The position numbers and the translations under genes are program-made. The notes beneath the pieces were generated by a model that ran no database searches, was not told the origin of the DNA, and was given only the letters and a program-made list of their open reading frames with translations. Positions 21,513 through 41,765 of a stretch of 64,000 nucleotides of DNA are shown in pieces; the first letter of the stretch is position 1, and every line of letters starts with the position of its first letter. The stretch is from Chamaecrista fasciculata (lineage: Eukaryota; Streptophyta; Magnoliopsida; Fabales; Fabaceae), in contig QANZ01017153.1 of NCBI GenBank assembly GCA_003254925.1, positions 215,504 through 279,503 on the forward strand, in the 5' to 3' direction.

Positions 21513-22925
21513 TCTATGTATTTCGGTATTTGATCATAATTACATCGGTCATTTTTGGTATACCATATCTTTGAACAAATTTAGTGAAATTCAAATAATT
21601 ATTACTCGCGAAATAGGTAAGGTCATAAGCACCCGATTACAGTTTAAAATGAAGGCCCAATAATAAAATAGACTATTACGCCAAACTATTCCGTTAAAAT
21701 TATAAGACACTTAAAAGAATGAAAATATGTTAATGCAGGGAACTTATGACTCGTAAAAATACTTTTTTTTTGTGCTAAAGAGAACTAAACAAAAGCGGCT
21801 AGGGATGGTCTGTGTACACCTTGAGGCTCGGCCTGATTTAAATCGACTGGGGTCAAGGTTGTCAAACTCGTTTATTAACTCGTAAATTTGTATGAATTTA
21901 TGATTTCGCCCTCAAAAAACTTGTTAAGTCATTCCTAAACTCGAAAATGGTCAAATTCAATGAAACTTGTTCTCTCACACATAAACTCGAATAGAGGTCT
22001 CAAATTTAATGAATATGGTTGTAAACCTTCACTTATCTTTTGGGTCGAAAGTTGTTCTAGAACCAAAAAATAAAAATTATGGAAAATCACTTTCATGTTA
22101 ATTTGACCTCATTTGTTGATAATTATAACGGGATAGAAAAAGACTCATTAAAAGTAACACGTAGTTCTGAACTTGTCAGAATTGAACTTAAAACGAGAAA
22201 GATATGACCAACTTCGCTCGTTTGACTGTGAAACGAGCGACCCACTTTCATAGTCCAATTTAACCTTTTTTGTTGATTGTTCCAACAGGATAAAGAAATG
22301 ACTCTTAAAAAACAACATGAGCTTGAAAGTCGTCGCATTCGAACTTGAAATGAGAGGGATATGACTATATTTAGTCTTTGGGACGAACGAGTAAAACTTT
22401 TGAGAAACTTAGAAGACCAAAATTGCAACTAATAAAAAAGATAAAGGGGCGGATTGTAATCTATTCCAAAGATAAGGGATAAAAATTGTACTTTAGCCTT
22501 ATAAATAGGTAATTCGATTTGTTATAAGTCATAATTATTTATATTTTTTTTATGTAGGTGAACTTTTACGATTTTACGATTCGAGTTTATCTTCCCTTTA
22601 CGAATTTATTTTAACTCTCGAATTTGACAACCTTAGTAAGGATAAGCATGACTAGAGTATGACCATGTTCCCATAATTGAACGTGAAAAAAAATTATATA
22701 TTTCTCTTTTCCAAATTCAAGTGAATTTCATATATGGAAATCTCACGAATAGTTAGACCTCATAACTTGATTCCAAACACGATTTTTTTAAATAAATAAT
22801 TTTTATAAATTTTGAATATATTTTTTATCAATTTTTTCATTTTTAGCTATCCAAAATAATAAATTAATCATAAATAAGAGTAGATTATTACTTAATTTTT
22901 TTTAAAAAAAAATTGGATTATGTAG
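21513..22925. repeat. A repeat, copy 3
   Basis: Unit-2 counterpart of the A repeat at 15601-17030, without large insertions. It includes the TIR element copy 21855-22634. Confidence 0.8.
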
Positions 22926-23580
22926 TTTTTAAAATTATTCTATATATTTTGATATTTGATCATAATTACAGCGGTTATTTTTGGTATGCCATATTTGAAC
23001 AAATTTAGTGAAATTCAAATAATTCTTACCCGCGAAATAGGTAAGGGTACCCGATTATAGTTTAAAATGAAGGCTCAATCATAAAATAGACTATTACGCC
23101 AAACTGTTCCGTTAAAATAATAAGAGACTAAAAAGAAATAAGAATGTGTTAATACAAGGAACTTATGACTCCTAAAATGACTTTTTTTGTGCTAAAGAGA
23201 ACTAAACAAAAGCGGCTAGGGATGGTCTATGTACACCTCGAGAGTCAACCTGATTTCAATCGACTAGGGATTAAGGTTGTCAAACTTGCTTGCTAACTCG
23301 TAAATTCATAAGTTCCTAAACTATGAATTTACGATTTCACCCTCCAAAAAACTTGTTAAGTCAATCCCAAACTCGAAAATAGTCAAATTCAGTGAAACTT
23401 GTTCTCTTACTTGCAAACTCGGATAGTAGCCTCATGAATATGGTTGTAAATCTTCATTTATCTTTTGGGTCGAAAGTTGTTCTAGAATCAAAAAGTAAAA
23501 AAGTCTGTAAAATCACTTTCATATTCAATTTAACCTCATTTATTAGATGGTCATAACTGAACTGAAAAAAGACAAATTAA

Positions 23581-24980
23581 GGGTGCGTTTGGATGCACCT
23601 TTATCTCCCTTTATCTCTCATTTATCTCCCAATACTCCTTTAATACCAAAGCTACATTAAAAAATCTTGTTTGTTTCACAGTTATCTTCCCCTCCTTTAT
23701 TTTTCTCCTTTATCTCTCCTTTAACTTCTCAAATTACTAACATATCCTTACTCAACTACCTATAATTACCTACTTTTTACTATAAAATAATAAAATACTC
23801 AAAGGGTATATTTGTAAATTGCATATTAAAATATTTTTATTTATTACCCTTACAACTTTCTCTCTCCATTCATCTTTTCTTACTATTTTCTTTTCTTTTN
23901 NNNNNNNNNNNNNNNNNNNNNNNNNNNNNNNNNNNNNNNNNNNNNNNNNNNNNNNNNNNNNNNNNNNNNNNNNNNNNNNNNNNNNNNNNNNNNNNNNNNN
24001 NNNNNNNNNNNNNNNNNNNNNNNNNNNNNNNNNNNNNNNNNNNNNNNNNNNNNNNNNNNNNNNNNNNNNNNNNNNNNNNNNNNNNNNNNNNNNNNNNNNN
24101 NNNNNNNNNNNNNNNNNNNNNNNNNNNNNNNNNNNNNNNNNNNNNNNNNNNNNNNNNNNNNNNNNNNNNNNNNNNNNNNNNNNNNNNNNNNNNNNNNNNN
24201 NNNNNNNNNNNNNNNNNNNNNNNNNNNNNNNNNNNNNNNNNNNNNNNNNNNNNNNNNNNNNNNNNNNNNNNNNNNNNNNNNNNNNNNNNNNNNNNNNNNN
24301 NNNNNNNNNNNNNNNNNNNNNNNNNNNNNNNNNNNNNNNNNNNNNNNNNNNNNNNNNNNNNNNNNNNNNNNNNNNNNNNNNNNNNNNNNNNNAAGAAGAA
24401 AATTTTGAAAAATACATAATTCATACCCTAGAAAATATACATTTTGGTCCCTCCTATATTATATACATGGGTAATATTTTTTGTAGTATCAAAATTTTAA
24501 AATAAAATTAAAAGACGGTAAACAGAAAAAATATATAGTCTAGTGCCCAAAATTTTACAATTCATTACTCAAAAATTACATTTTGGTCCCACATTCACAC
24601 CTTCATCCTCCTTTATCTTACCACTCCAAAAATCTCCTTTATTAACTTCCTCCTTTAGCACAAATTTCGAGGCAATCATTACTCATACTACTTTTTTAAC
24701 ACCAAAACCCAAAAAAAAATAACCACTCCTTTATCCTCCTTTATTTTTACCATTTTTACCCCTATACAAATTTAAAATACCAATACAATTATTTCAACCC
24801 ACCACAATCATTACATACCCTTTAAAATAATTTCACATCATAATTCCTCCTTTATCTCTCATTTTCCCAAACAACATTTATTAAAAACCTCCTTTATAGC
24901 ACAAATTCTTTACCTCTCCTTTATTACCTCCCACATTCTTTTATCCTCCTTTAACTTAACCTCCCCATCCAAACGTACCC
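23581..24980. mobile_element. PIF/Harbinger-like element, about 1.4 kb with sequence gap
   Basis: Ends are GGGTGCGTTTGGATG and, inverted, GGGTACGTTTGGATG. The 3-bp duplication TAA lies at 23578-23580 and 24981-24983; the other A copies read TTAAAAGTAAT with a single TAA. A 3-bp TWA duplication and GGGTGCGTTTGGATG-type ends fit PIF/Harbinger. Both visible sides are repetitive CTCCTTTAT-like sequence. The middle 493 bases are N, so coding content and true length are unknown. Confidence 0.8.
23900..24392. other. Assembly gap (493 N)
   Basis: A run of N inside the Harbinger-like element, probably where the assembler failed on its repetitive interior. Open frames crossing it are artefacts. Confidence 0.99.
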
Positions 24981-25846
24981 TAAAAGTAATACATAATTCT
25001 GAACTTGTCAGAATTCAGAATTGGATTTAAAACGAGAAAGATATGATCAATTTTACTCGTTTGACTGTAAAACGAGCGGCCCACTTTTAGAGTCCAATTT
25101 GAACTTTTTGGTTGACTGTTCCAATTGGACAAAGAAATGACTTGTAAAAAGCAACATAAGCTCGAAACTCGCCGCATTCAAACTTAAAACTAAAGAGATA
25201 TGAATATATTTAATCTTTGGAACTAACGAGTGAAACTTTTGAGAATCTTGGAAGACCAAAGTTGCAACTTATAAAAAGATAAAGGGGCGGATTGTAACCT
25301 ATTCCAAAGATAAGGGATAAAAAATATACTTTAGCCTTATAAATAGGTGATTCAATTTGTTATAAGTCATAATTAACTATATTTTTTTTATGTAGGTGAA
25401 CTCTTACGATTTTATGATCTGAGTTTATCTTTCCTTTACGAATTTACTTTAACTCTCAAATTTGACAACCTTACAAAGGATAATCATGAATAGAGTATGA
25501 ACATGTTTCCATAATTGAACCTAAAAAAAAAAATTATATTTTTCTCTTTTCTAAATTCAAGTGAATTTTATATATGGAAATATCACGAATAATTAGACCT
25601 CATAATTAGATTTCAAACTTGATTTTTTTAAAAAATAATTTTTATAAATTTTGAATATATTTTTATCAATTCTTTCATTTTTAGCCATCCAAAACAATAA
25701 ATTAATCATAAATATGAGTAGACTATTAAATTACTCTAACATATAAAAAGTATTTGACTATGCATTCTTATAATTTTACAATTTATTTATATATAAAGTT
25801 CAAATGTTATATTTATTTATATAAAAAATGATATATAGAATACAGG

Positions 25847-26175
25847 CTAGGAAACATGGACATTAACACAGACACGGGACACGACACGGACACAAACACA
25901 TTGATACATCAAATTCTTAAAATTACACGACACGACACGACATATATTTATATATATAAATAATTAAAAACTCATAATTTTGATGAAAATTTTAAAAATT
26001 ACAATATTTATTCATAATATATATCACATGTGTCATTATTTTCTATTGTTTATCATATTAAAATCACAAAAGATTGATTTTATATTTTGAAACTTATGAA
26101 TATGTGTCGTGTGGGTGTTGTACGGGTGTCAGACACGGCGACACGCTCTCAAAATGAAGTGTCCATGCTTCATAG
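25847..26175. mobile_element. hAT-like MITE (CTAGGAAACATGGA ends), unit-2 copy
   Basis: Ends CTAGGAAACATGGACA and, inverted, CTATGAAGCATGGACA. The 8-bp duplication AATACAGG is perfect on both sides (25839-25846 and 26176-26183). It is the duplicated partner of 19007-19316. Confidence 0.8.
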
Positions 26176-26235
26176 AATACAGGTTAGATACCTCTCATCT
26201 ATCCTTAAAAATGGATTTATCGATTTCTTTATATA

Positions 26236-26960
26236 AATTCTCATATTCAAACTCATTTACTTCTTACGTTATCTAAATTTGTATTTATAGAATAAAATTT
26301 ATGACTAACCATTATGTAATCATATTTCAATTATTCCTAAATACGAGTCTATGGAGCTGCTAATTGGCCAGCCTTAAGGTTTTTTCAAACTATTTTTGCA
26401 AGAATTTCAAAAATTTAAATCAAGCGACAATTTTATTTTTTATTTATATATGTTAACTAAAAGAATAATTATATAAATTTTATATTAATAAAAGATTAAA
26501 TTTTAAAATTTAAGTTTAACTAACGCTATATTTATAATGTATTTTACATTTTAAATTTGAATGTTATATATTTTTCAATCCCTAAAGAGAGACCCGAAGA
26601 TTTCTTTATTAGAATTCTCATATTCAAACTCATTTACTTTTCACGTGATCCAAGTTTAATTTTATAGAATAAAATTTATGTCTAACCACTAGGTTAACAT
26701 ATTTCAATCATTCTTAAATACGGGTCTATCGTGCCGTCAATCGGCAAATCTTGAGGTTTTTTTTTTAAAAAAAAAATTCAAGAATTTCATAAATTTATTT
26801 GGAAAAAAAATATTTATTTTAATTATATATATTAACTAAAAAAATTATGAGTTTTATAAATTTTATGTTAATAAAAGATTAAATTTAAAAGATAAATTTA
26901 ATTAACGCTAAATTTATAATGTATTTTAAGTTTGAATGTTATGTGTTTTTCAATTTATAA
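26236..26960. repeat. B repeats of unit 2 (two tandem copies)
   Basis: 26236-26582 and 26613-26960, counterparts of 19377-19735 and 19750-20102. Confidence 0.75.
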
Positions 26961-27040
26961 TGAATAGAAAATAGTTGTACACTTGTATACATATTTACAA
27001 TTTAATATATACATATTTTGCATAAAAAATAATTTAAAAA

Positions 27041-27606
27041 TAACGACTTTATGAATGAAATTCAGCAAAAAAGTAACTCACCGTTTCAACCTTCTTATTT
27101 CTTTTCCTGTCAATCAAGTTATATTGATCTGAGTAAGCTGACCTATGGCTATAACTGAACATGCAGTTGAATTCGCTGCCTGTTTTTTCTTTTTTTTTTG
27201 GGCCAAAAGAATTCGCTGTCTGTAACTATAAAGTTATATATGCATTCAAGATCAACAATGTTTTACAAAATTAACCAGAGATTTTTCCCTCCTACGGTAC
27301 AAATGCGTGTATTGACTATTTGTAAGTTACAAAATTCCTTATTAAAGCTGCCCATATGGTATTGTAGACTGACTTTAGTCATTTTTCTCGTCAAGCTAGA
27401 TTCAGTGTTATCCCCTCTTTACAGCAAATTTTGGCACATCTTATTTACAACTTACTTGAATTCTCAGGTCAGTGCTTGAAAGGCCCAGACAGCAGCAAAT
27501 GCATGTTCACAAGTTGCACTTATGAACTGCAGATAAACAAACCAATGGAGAGCAAGATCCACGAAGTGACTTCAAAAAAATATGCAGTGGTTCAATGGGA
27601 AATTGG
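27041..27606 (-). other. Presumed 3'UTR and downstream flank of the ALE2-like kinase
   Basis: Unique sequence after the end of duplication unit 2. Its right part directly follows the kinase stop codon on the minus strand and is presumably 3'UTR. No other gene is seen. Confidence 0.5.
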
Positions 27607-35593
<7,987 letters not shown>

Positions 35594-36200
35594 CTCATAC
35601 CAATAATCTCCAAAACAGTCCAAGTCTCAAATATCCAAACCCCTCTGGAGAAATATTACAAGAGTAAATAAGAGAAAACAGACTCCAGAGTTTGAAAGCT
35701 GATAGCTTGAAGCAAGAACAAGCAGAGGAGGTTGATTTGTGAGAGACCCACATATAGTGATGCCAAAGCAATGAGGAAAGGCAATTAATGGAACAACCCA
35801 GAAGAACAATGTTTGGTGAAAGAGACAGGAAGACCCAAACCAACTGTTTCTTGAAAACATAAGCTCTTTGAGATCTCCATGTGAGGTAGAAGCTGAAGCA
35901 GCATCACTCCTTACACTAAACGCTGCTTATGAGGAATAAGTTAAAATCAATCCCAAAAAAAGGAACAAACTTGCATATTCATTCAAACACACTGAGAAAA
36001 AATTTGAAGAGAATGCATGAAGGTGGAGAAATGAAGGTGGCCCCTTTTTCTTTACAGATCTCAGAGAGAGGAAGTTGAGGTGGGACAGAGGGGCAACCAG
36101 CATAATGGATAGCAGAAGCAGCAGCAATCTTGGTTAGTGGTTAAGTAGTATTATTATATTCTTATTTCAGTGGGGTAGTTATACTCGCAAGAACCGATTT
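35594..36200 (-). promoter_or_regulatory. 5'UTR and presumed promoter of the ALE2-like gene
   Basis: Unique sequence upstream of the paired start codons (ATGATG at 35588-35593). CT-rich leader tracts occur on the minus strand. No TATA box is clear enough to call. Confidence 0.45.
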
Positions 36201-37355
36201 TTATTTTTATGTATATTTGAGATTCTAATTTCAGCATATTTTTCAAAAACAAAAGACTGAATATATGTCATGATGGAAGGAAAATAAAATAAAATAAACA
36301 GTCATCTTTTTTTTTTTTTGACTAAAGAAAAAGAAAGCCCTTTGGATTTTGGATACCTTGGGATTTAAGTGGAATTTATGTGGTTGTGTTCAATGGAGGT
36401 TGCCTAGTTGCTTTTCTTCATTTTCTAATCTTGAGATTGTGATTTATTGACAGTAATTAAAGGGTGTCATGTGTGATGTATCAGGATCTTGTGTTGCCAC
36501 ATCATCAATATCTCCCCACATGATCTCAGATTATCAAAGGCCATATTCATAATGACTTCTCTGACAAACAATAAATTAGCTCCTAAAGAAGATATAACAG
36601 TTTGTAAATTAGGAATTAATTAGGAGCAACAAATTTGTAAATGTTAGGTATTTAAGTAAAATAAGGTTTAGAATTTTATTTTTTGTATAATTACATTAAA
36701 ATGATATGGCTCCAGATTAATATGATTATATGAATACTTACGCAAGAATAAAAAGGATAATTAATCTCCATGCCAGTTGCCACCACCGCCTTTAAAAATA
36801 AAAAATAAAAAAAGCAAAAATTAAGAAGACATGTGAGAGAGCAACCTAGCTAGCAAGAAAAGTTGTATTATGATTCGAGTGTACAATGTTGCACCCGTGA
36901 CATCCCTTTATAATAGACAAAGCCAAAACTTTGAGACACTTGATTATCAGTTAGTAAAGCAAATATCACCAAATTCATAGATTATATATGAAAAATAAAA
37001 GTTAATAGAGATGGACCCCCTAAGCTAACTGATGTACATATATGACTATTCTAAAGAGTAATAACTAATAAATTAAACAGCAGCTTGAATTGCACTATCC
37101 AGCCACCTTTTTCAGGTTCGTTTTAATTAACCTAACTACAAGTCAATCTACTTTAACTAACGCTTGAATTTTAAGCATATATGTAGTATGTAGCTTATAC
37201 CTTTTTTTCCTTTTTGGAATGTGACCAATACATTGGAAACAAAAGGGGGAAGTAAACGGGGTCAAATGGAAGATGCCAAACAAAATATTATTAAAATCTT
37301 TTGTAAAACTAATAGTGTTTAAAATATAAGATTCAAAACATAATAATATTTAGGT
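36201..37355. other. AT-rich intergenic sequence
   Basis: No gene, RNA or defined repeat is seen. Confidence 0.55.
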
Positions 37356-37917
37356 CAAAACTCTGTTTTGATCCCTAAACTATAAGATGAATTTTGTTTT
37401 GCCATCTAAACTATTTTTCATTATATTTTGATTTTTAAATTTTTTCATTTGTTCTACTATTAGTTTCATTGTGATTTTATCTAGTTTTTATTATTATCTA
37501 TGCCTTTCCTAAATGATTTCTCTATCATATATGTGTCTTCATAAGTTAGTTGACAGAAAATGTCACAAAAAATTTCTTTATTGAAAAGAAAAATCAATTA
37601 TAAATTTTTCTTCAATTTATGATTGTACTAAAGAGAACAAAATTTCTCCATCAAGCCAAAAAAATAAATAAGTTGTTTTCATTCTATCTTTACTAACTCA
37701 TTTATTAAGATATATATATAAGAGATAGTTATTGTTTATCTCAAGTGTCTAAATAAAAGATAACAACAAAAACCATACGAAATTACATTTGAAACTAACA
37801 ATAGAAGTCATTGAACAAATAAAAAAAAAATTGAAATTGAATACAACAAAACTAAAAATAGTTTAGAGACTAAAATAGAATTTACAATATAATTCATTGA
37901 TCGAAATAAAAATTTTG
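37356..37917. mobile_element. MITE-like element, copy B
   Basis: Ends CAAAACTCTGTTTTGATCC and, inverted, CAAAATTTTTATTTCGATC (about 14 of 19 match). The interior shares a block (about 37527-37570, CATAAGTTAGTTGACAGAAA) with the element at 260-628. No coding sequence. It is older than copy A, judging by diverged ends. Confidence 0.45.
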
Positions 37918-38520
37918 ACCTATTATTTGATTAAGACTAACGGTAGACAGAAAGTGTGAGTTGTGTGAATGTGTTTGTGGACGGTGTAGTAGATGATGAT
38001 GAGAAATAGATATATAAGTGTGGATTCCTTTTTTTCTTGTTTGGATTGTAGTGAAGAAGGCCACTTTCCTCAACAGTACTCAACACACTACACAAAGGGG
38101 TGTTTCATGGTGGATTCTTCACATTTTACACTCAAGCTTTGCTGGCTACTCACATGCACCTTCACAACATGCTCATATATATATATATATATATATAAAA
38201 ATTAAAACACATCTCTCACACCCTTCTCTAATTTCTTAAAATATTGTCTTTAAACGGATTCTGAAATATTGCCGTATCAAAATGATTCAAGTATTATTAC
38301 TTCTTTATCAGTAGATGGAAATTCTCTATATAATGATGATCTGCCTAACACATTATAATAATTATAATTAAGAATGATAATTTAATCATAATAAAGTGTC
38401 AAACCTTAGGCAAAGCTTGAAGGAACGGCATGAACAAATTAAATTAAATATATTAATTATTCCCCATTTCTTAATTCCCGGCAAATATGTTAATTATTAT
38501 TAAAACGTTGTTGTGCGTCT
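37918..38520. other. AT-rich intergenic sequence
   Basis: Contains a (TA)n tract at 38175-38197. No gene is seen; short open frames here are not conserved in any way I recognise. Confidence 0.55.
38175..38197. repeat. (TA)n microsatellite
   Basis: Alternating TA run of about 23 bases. Confidence 0.9.
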
Positions 38521-38541
38521 TACGTTTGTATGATATATTTT

Positions 38542-38735
38542 TTTTAGAGAAAAATTTAGGTGAGTTGGGCCCCGAGGGCTCACCAAGGCCAAGGCAGGCC
38601 TCCAGGCTCTATGAGCGCTTACAAAGGTTCTTATAGATCGCCTACCAACAATTCTCACATCGGCAGTGGGAATCGAACTCACGACCTTGTAGGTTATGAG
38701 TCAACTCCTTACCAATTGGGTCAACCTTTATTGGC
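38542..38735 (-). mobile_element. tRNA-derived SINE, full-length copy
   Basis: Read on the minus strand from 38735, the element starts GCCAATAAAGGTTGACCCAA. It has an A box-like TGACCCAATTGGTAAGGAGT and a B box-like GTGAGTTCGATTCCCAC, then a non-tRNA body and an A-rich tail. A 20-bp target duplication TACGTTTGYATGATATATTT flanks it (38521-38540 and 38736-38755), one mismatch. These features define a retroposed, pol III-type SINE. Confidence 0.88.
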
Positions 38736-38756
38736 TACGTTTGCATGATATATTTT

Positions 38757-40459
38757 CTCGATTTTTGACGTGTATTTCAAATTTTTCACAAGGTTGTATA
38801 CTTGAATTTCTGACAATTTTACTTGCTCTGTTTCTTACAAATTAATGTGCTGCATATTGTTTAGAATAATAAACAATATATATTATAATTAATTTATAAA
38901 TTAATAAATAAATCATGTTTGAGAGAGTTGTCAATAATTTTTTTTTACTTAGAAGGAGGAAATAAAGAAAGAGATCGAAGAGATAGATGAAAAACAACTT
39001 GACCTCTTGTAATAGTATACATTAAATTTTAAAACCACAAAAGTAATTTTGGTACCTCTAAAATATGAGTAAAGTTTAGTTGTACTTTCAAAAAAAATTT
39101 TGAGGTCAATTGTATTCCTAAAAGATAGGGTTATACTATCAATTTTTTCGGGTCAATTATACCCCTAATATTTTATCTTTGAGTCAATTGTACATTCAAA
39201 ATGGAAGTATAATTGACATAAAAAAAGATTGAGGGTATAACTGATCCCTAAAAAATTTTAGAGTACAATTTAAATTAACATTATAGGAATACAATTGATA
39301 AAAAAAAAAATGAAAACATAATTGAAATTGACCCCATATTTTAAGAATATGGGACGTACTTTTTTTCGAGGAAAGATTTATTGATAAAGGTCCTTGCCTA
39401 TAATCGAAAGTAATTAATGTCTATTTGATCTATATATAAAATGATATTTTAAAATAAAATTATGTACATCTTTTTTAATAATAATAATTTTTAATCAAAT
39501 AATAAACCCTTAATCCAACAACTAATCATATCAAAATTAACTTTCAATTCTCAGTAGGGCATCACCCACAGCATTCCTAAGCATGAAGTATGGAAATATA
39601 TATATATATACACGCGTTGGTTTGAATATGTATAATAATATACCCGCATTCTGAGAAATTATTGAATTCTGTGTTGTTGTTGTTGTTTTAATCCACAAAA
39701 ATCTGGGGCTAGCTGTCGGCTCTTATATTCATCATCCACAAACACTACAAGATATATAGGTATACAAGTATATATATTAACATGTATATGTAGGTACTTG
39801 TCTTGTCGCATGTATGCAACCATTTCTATACAAAACGCCATTGCAGAATTCAATGCATTATATATGTATATATGTGTTCATCAGTGGAACCAATGCCACT
39901 TATTAATTGTTTACTATATATAACTCTATATATATGTGATTAATTTTATATATACCAAAGAATTATACATTCATTTAATCATTTATTCTGCAATGGGTGT
40001 AGGCCTTGTAATGTAATTGATCCCAGAAAACTCTATTTCACGGCCTAATTTTCTCTTAATTAGGATTTACCTCTTTATTAAAATTGCTTGTTATAATTAA
40101 ACTTTATCACCTGCAAAAATCAAAATCTTGGTGCTTCAACTTTTGCAATACAACATAATATATGCTCTTTTGAATATTTGGAGTAACATATATAAAAATG
40201 TTGAATCTGAAATAAAATTGATTTCCCATCTGTATTTTTTTTTATCGCACAAACAAAATAAAACAAAATTAACCAATTTCCTCCCTAGCATAATCAAAAC
40301 AAAATTAGCCAACTCCCTCCCTAATATAATTAGCATTACTAGACAGGATATCAACTAACGAAGATAGGGGTTAGCAACCCATTCAAAAGGGCTCATTCTC
40401 GTGACAGATAAATTGGCAAAACAATCAGCTGCCAAGTTAGTGGATTTAGAAATTCAACT
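38757..40459. other. AT-rich intergenic sequence
   Basis: No gene. The part at 39040-39360 has repeated phrases like GGTCAATT and TACAATTGA in both orientations and is probably an old TIR element too decayed to delimit. A short imperfect direct repeat lies at 40258-40330. Confidence 0.5.
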
Positions 40460-40473
40460 AAAGCTACACCCTA

Positions 40474-41751
40474 TTTTTTTTTGTTTATAAAAAACGGTGA
40501 AGGAGTACAAAGTAAACATCTTATAGTCATACTCTCGGGGTATGCGGATCCCGAGAGTCATGACTTGAAGACGTTAAAAACTCAAGTACATTAGTATCAA
40601 ACGAAGAAAAAGAAAGCGAACCATCATAAACAGATACGTAATGAGACACAGAAAACTTAATACTATTAATGACATCCATCGGGTCCGAGTTGGCGTTCCT
40701 CCTCACAGCGCCAAATAGCATCCAGAGCTACCAAAATGGTGAGCCACGCTTCTGAGTACTGGTCTCTATCATGTTTCTAGCGTAGGATCCAACTAGTAAG
40801 CCAAGTGCGAAAACTGCCTCTATTGGGATGATACCTGAAAGTGATAGGCAGGCCAAACCACATGGCCCTCGCGAAGCTACAAAGCAGAAATGTGTGTGAA
40901 ACCGAGTCATCAGAGGCACCACAGAAGGGGCAAATAATCTCACAGCGAAGGTGATGTCGGTTCAAATTTTTGTAGGTAGGGATAGCATCTTTGTAGATCC
41001 TCCAAACCGTTAGCAGAACTCTCATCAGGGCTTTAGTCCTCCAGAAATCTTTCCAAGGAAAATCTTGTGTATAATTATTACCTAAACCCGGATGGTTACC
41101 ACTGCTTAGGAATCTGAATCCATCAGTCGTGTAGTACGACCCGGAGGTAACAGGTGACCAAAGAAGGGTATCTGGGATGTGTCTGATTGGTCCTGGAGTC
41201 CTGATCAAATTAGTCGCCTGGTCAACTGAGCAAACCAAGGAGATCTTTCTAGCATCCCAAGAAAACGTGGAATAGTCGAGTAGATCACTAACCAGAATCC
41301 CAGTAGGTCTACCATCGATCCTGCCTTCCCAAAAAGAGCTTCTGACATCAACCTTGTCTCCCATGCCTAGTTTCCATTTGACATTATCCGTGATCACATG
41401 AGAGCAATTCTTCACCCCTTTCCAAACAATCGATCCCGAGCTCGAAGGTTTAAAGGCAAAATCAGAATGGGGGACAAGATATCTGTTTCTGACCCACTCC
41501 CCTACCACCGATTGTGGATTATTGAGCATTATCCATGTGTGTTTCGTCAAAAGGGCCTTGTTAACCTGTGCAGTATCACGAAACCCCAAGCCACCTTTAT
41601 GTTTAGGAGTAAAAAGAATCTTTCTGTTAAGTAAGTGGCTTCTCCTCTTGTCTCCTCGGAACCCCCAGAAGAAGTTGGTCATAGCACCGTTGATAGCTTT
41701 CGTAACTCTTTTTGGTACTTGAAAGCAAGACAGTTTGTACACGGAGTCTGA
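40474..41751 (-). mobile_element. 5'-truncated LINE (L1-type), 3' part
   Basis: The minus strand keeps an open frame of about 330 codons, ending at 40777. It starts in the C-terminal part of the reverse transcriptase region (SCFQVPKRV, FFWGFRGDKRR) and continues through the zinc-binding reverse-transcriptase domain (IPTYKNLNRHHL, CPFCGASDDSVSHTFLLC). A 3'UTR of about 300 bp ends in an A-tail (T-run at 40474-40481). A perfect 14-bp target duplication AAAGCTACACCCTA flanks it (40460-40473 and 41752-41765). Truncation at the 5' end is usual for LINEs. The intact frame and duplication argue for a recent insertion. Confidence 0.92.
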
Positions 41752-41765
41752 AAAGCTACACCCTA

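Larger units (their letters stand above)
22936..25745. repeat. A repeat, copy 4 (interrupted by a Harbinger-like element)
   Basis: Unit-2 counterpart of the A repeat at 17031-18895, split by the element at 23581-24980. Confidence 0.8.
20772..27040. repeat. Tandem segmental duplication, unit 2
   Basis: Copy of 14819-20184. It is longer because of the 1.4-kb PIF/Harbinger-like element at 23581-24980, and it lacks the hAT at 17643. The left breakpoint falls inside the last codons of the small gene. Confidence 0.88.

Noticed and set aside
23770-24505. Long open frames on both strands across the N run
   Set aside because: They are open only because N codons are not stops.
38500-38748. Open frames on both strands over the SINE
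   Set aside because: They are chance frames in a non-coding, pol III-type retroposon.
39040-39360. Possible TIR element with GGTCAATT phrases
   Set aside because: Repeated phrases occur in both orientations, but the ends are too decayed to set borders.
40128-40358. Overlapping open frames on both strands of about 75 codons
   Set aside because: AT-rich sequence with a short direct repeat; no family features on either strand.
40531-40560. GC-rich hairpin resembling a bacterial terminator
   Set aside because: It lies in the 3'UTR of a plant LINE and there is no bacterial context.
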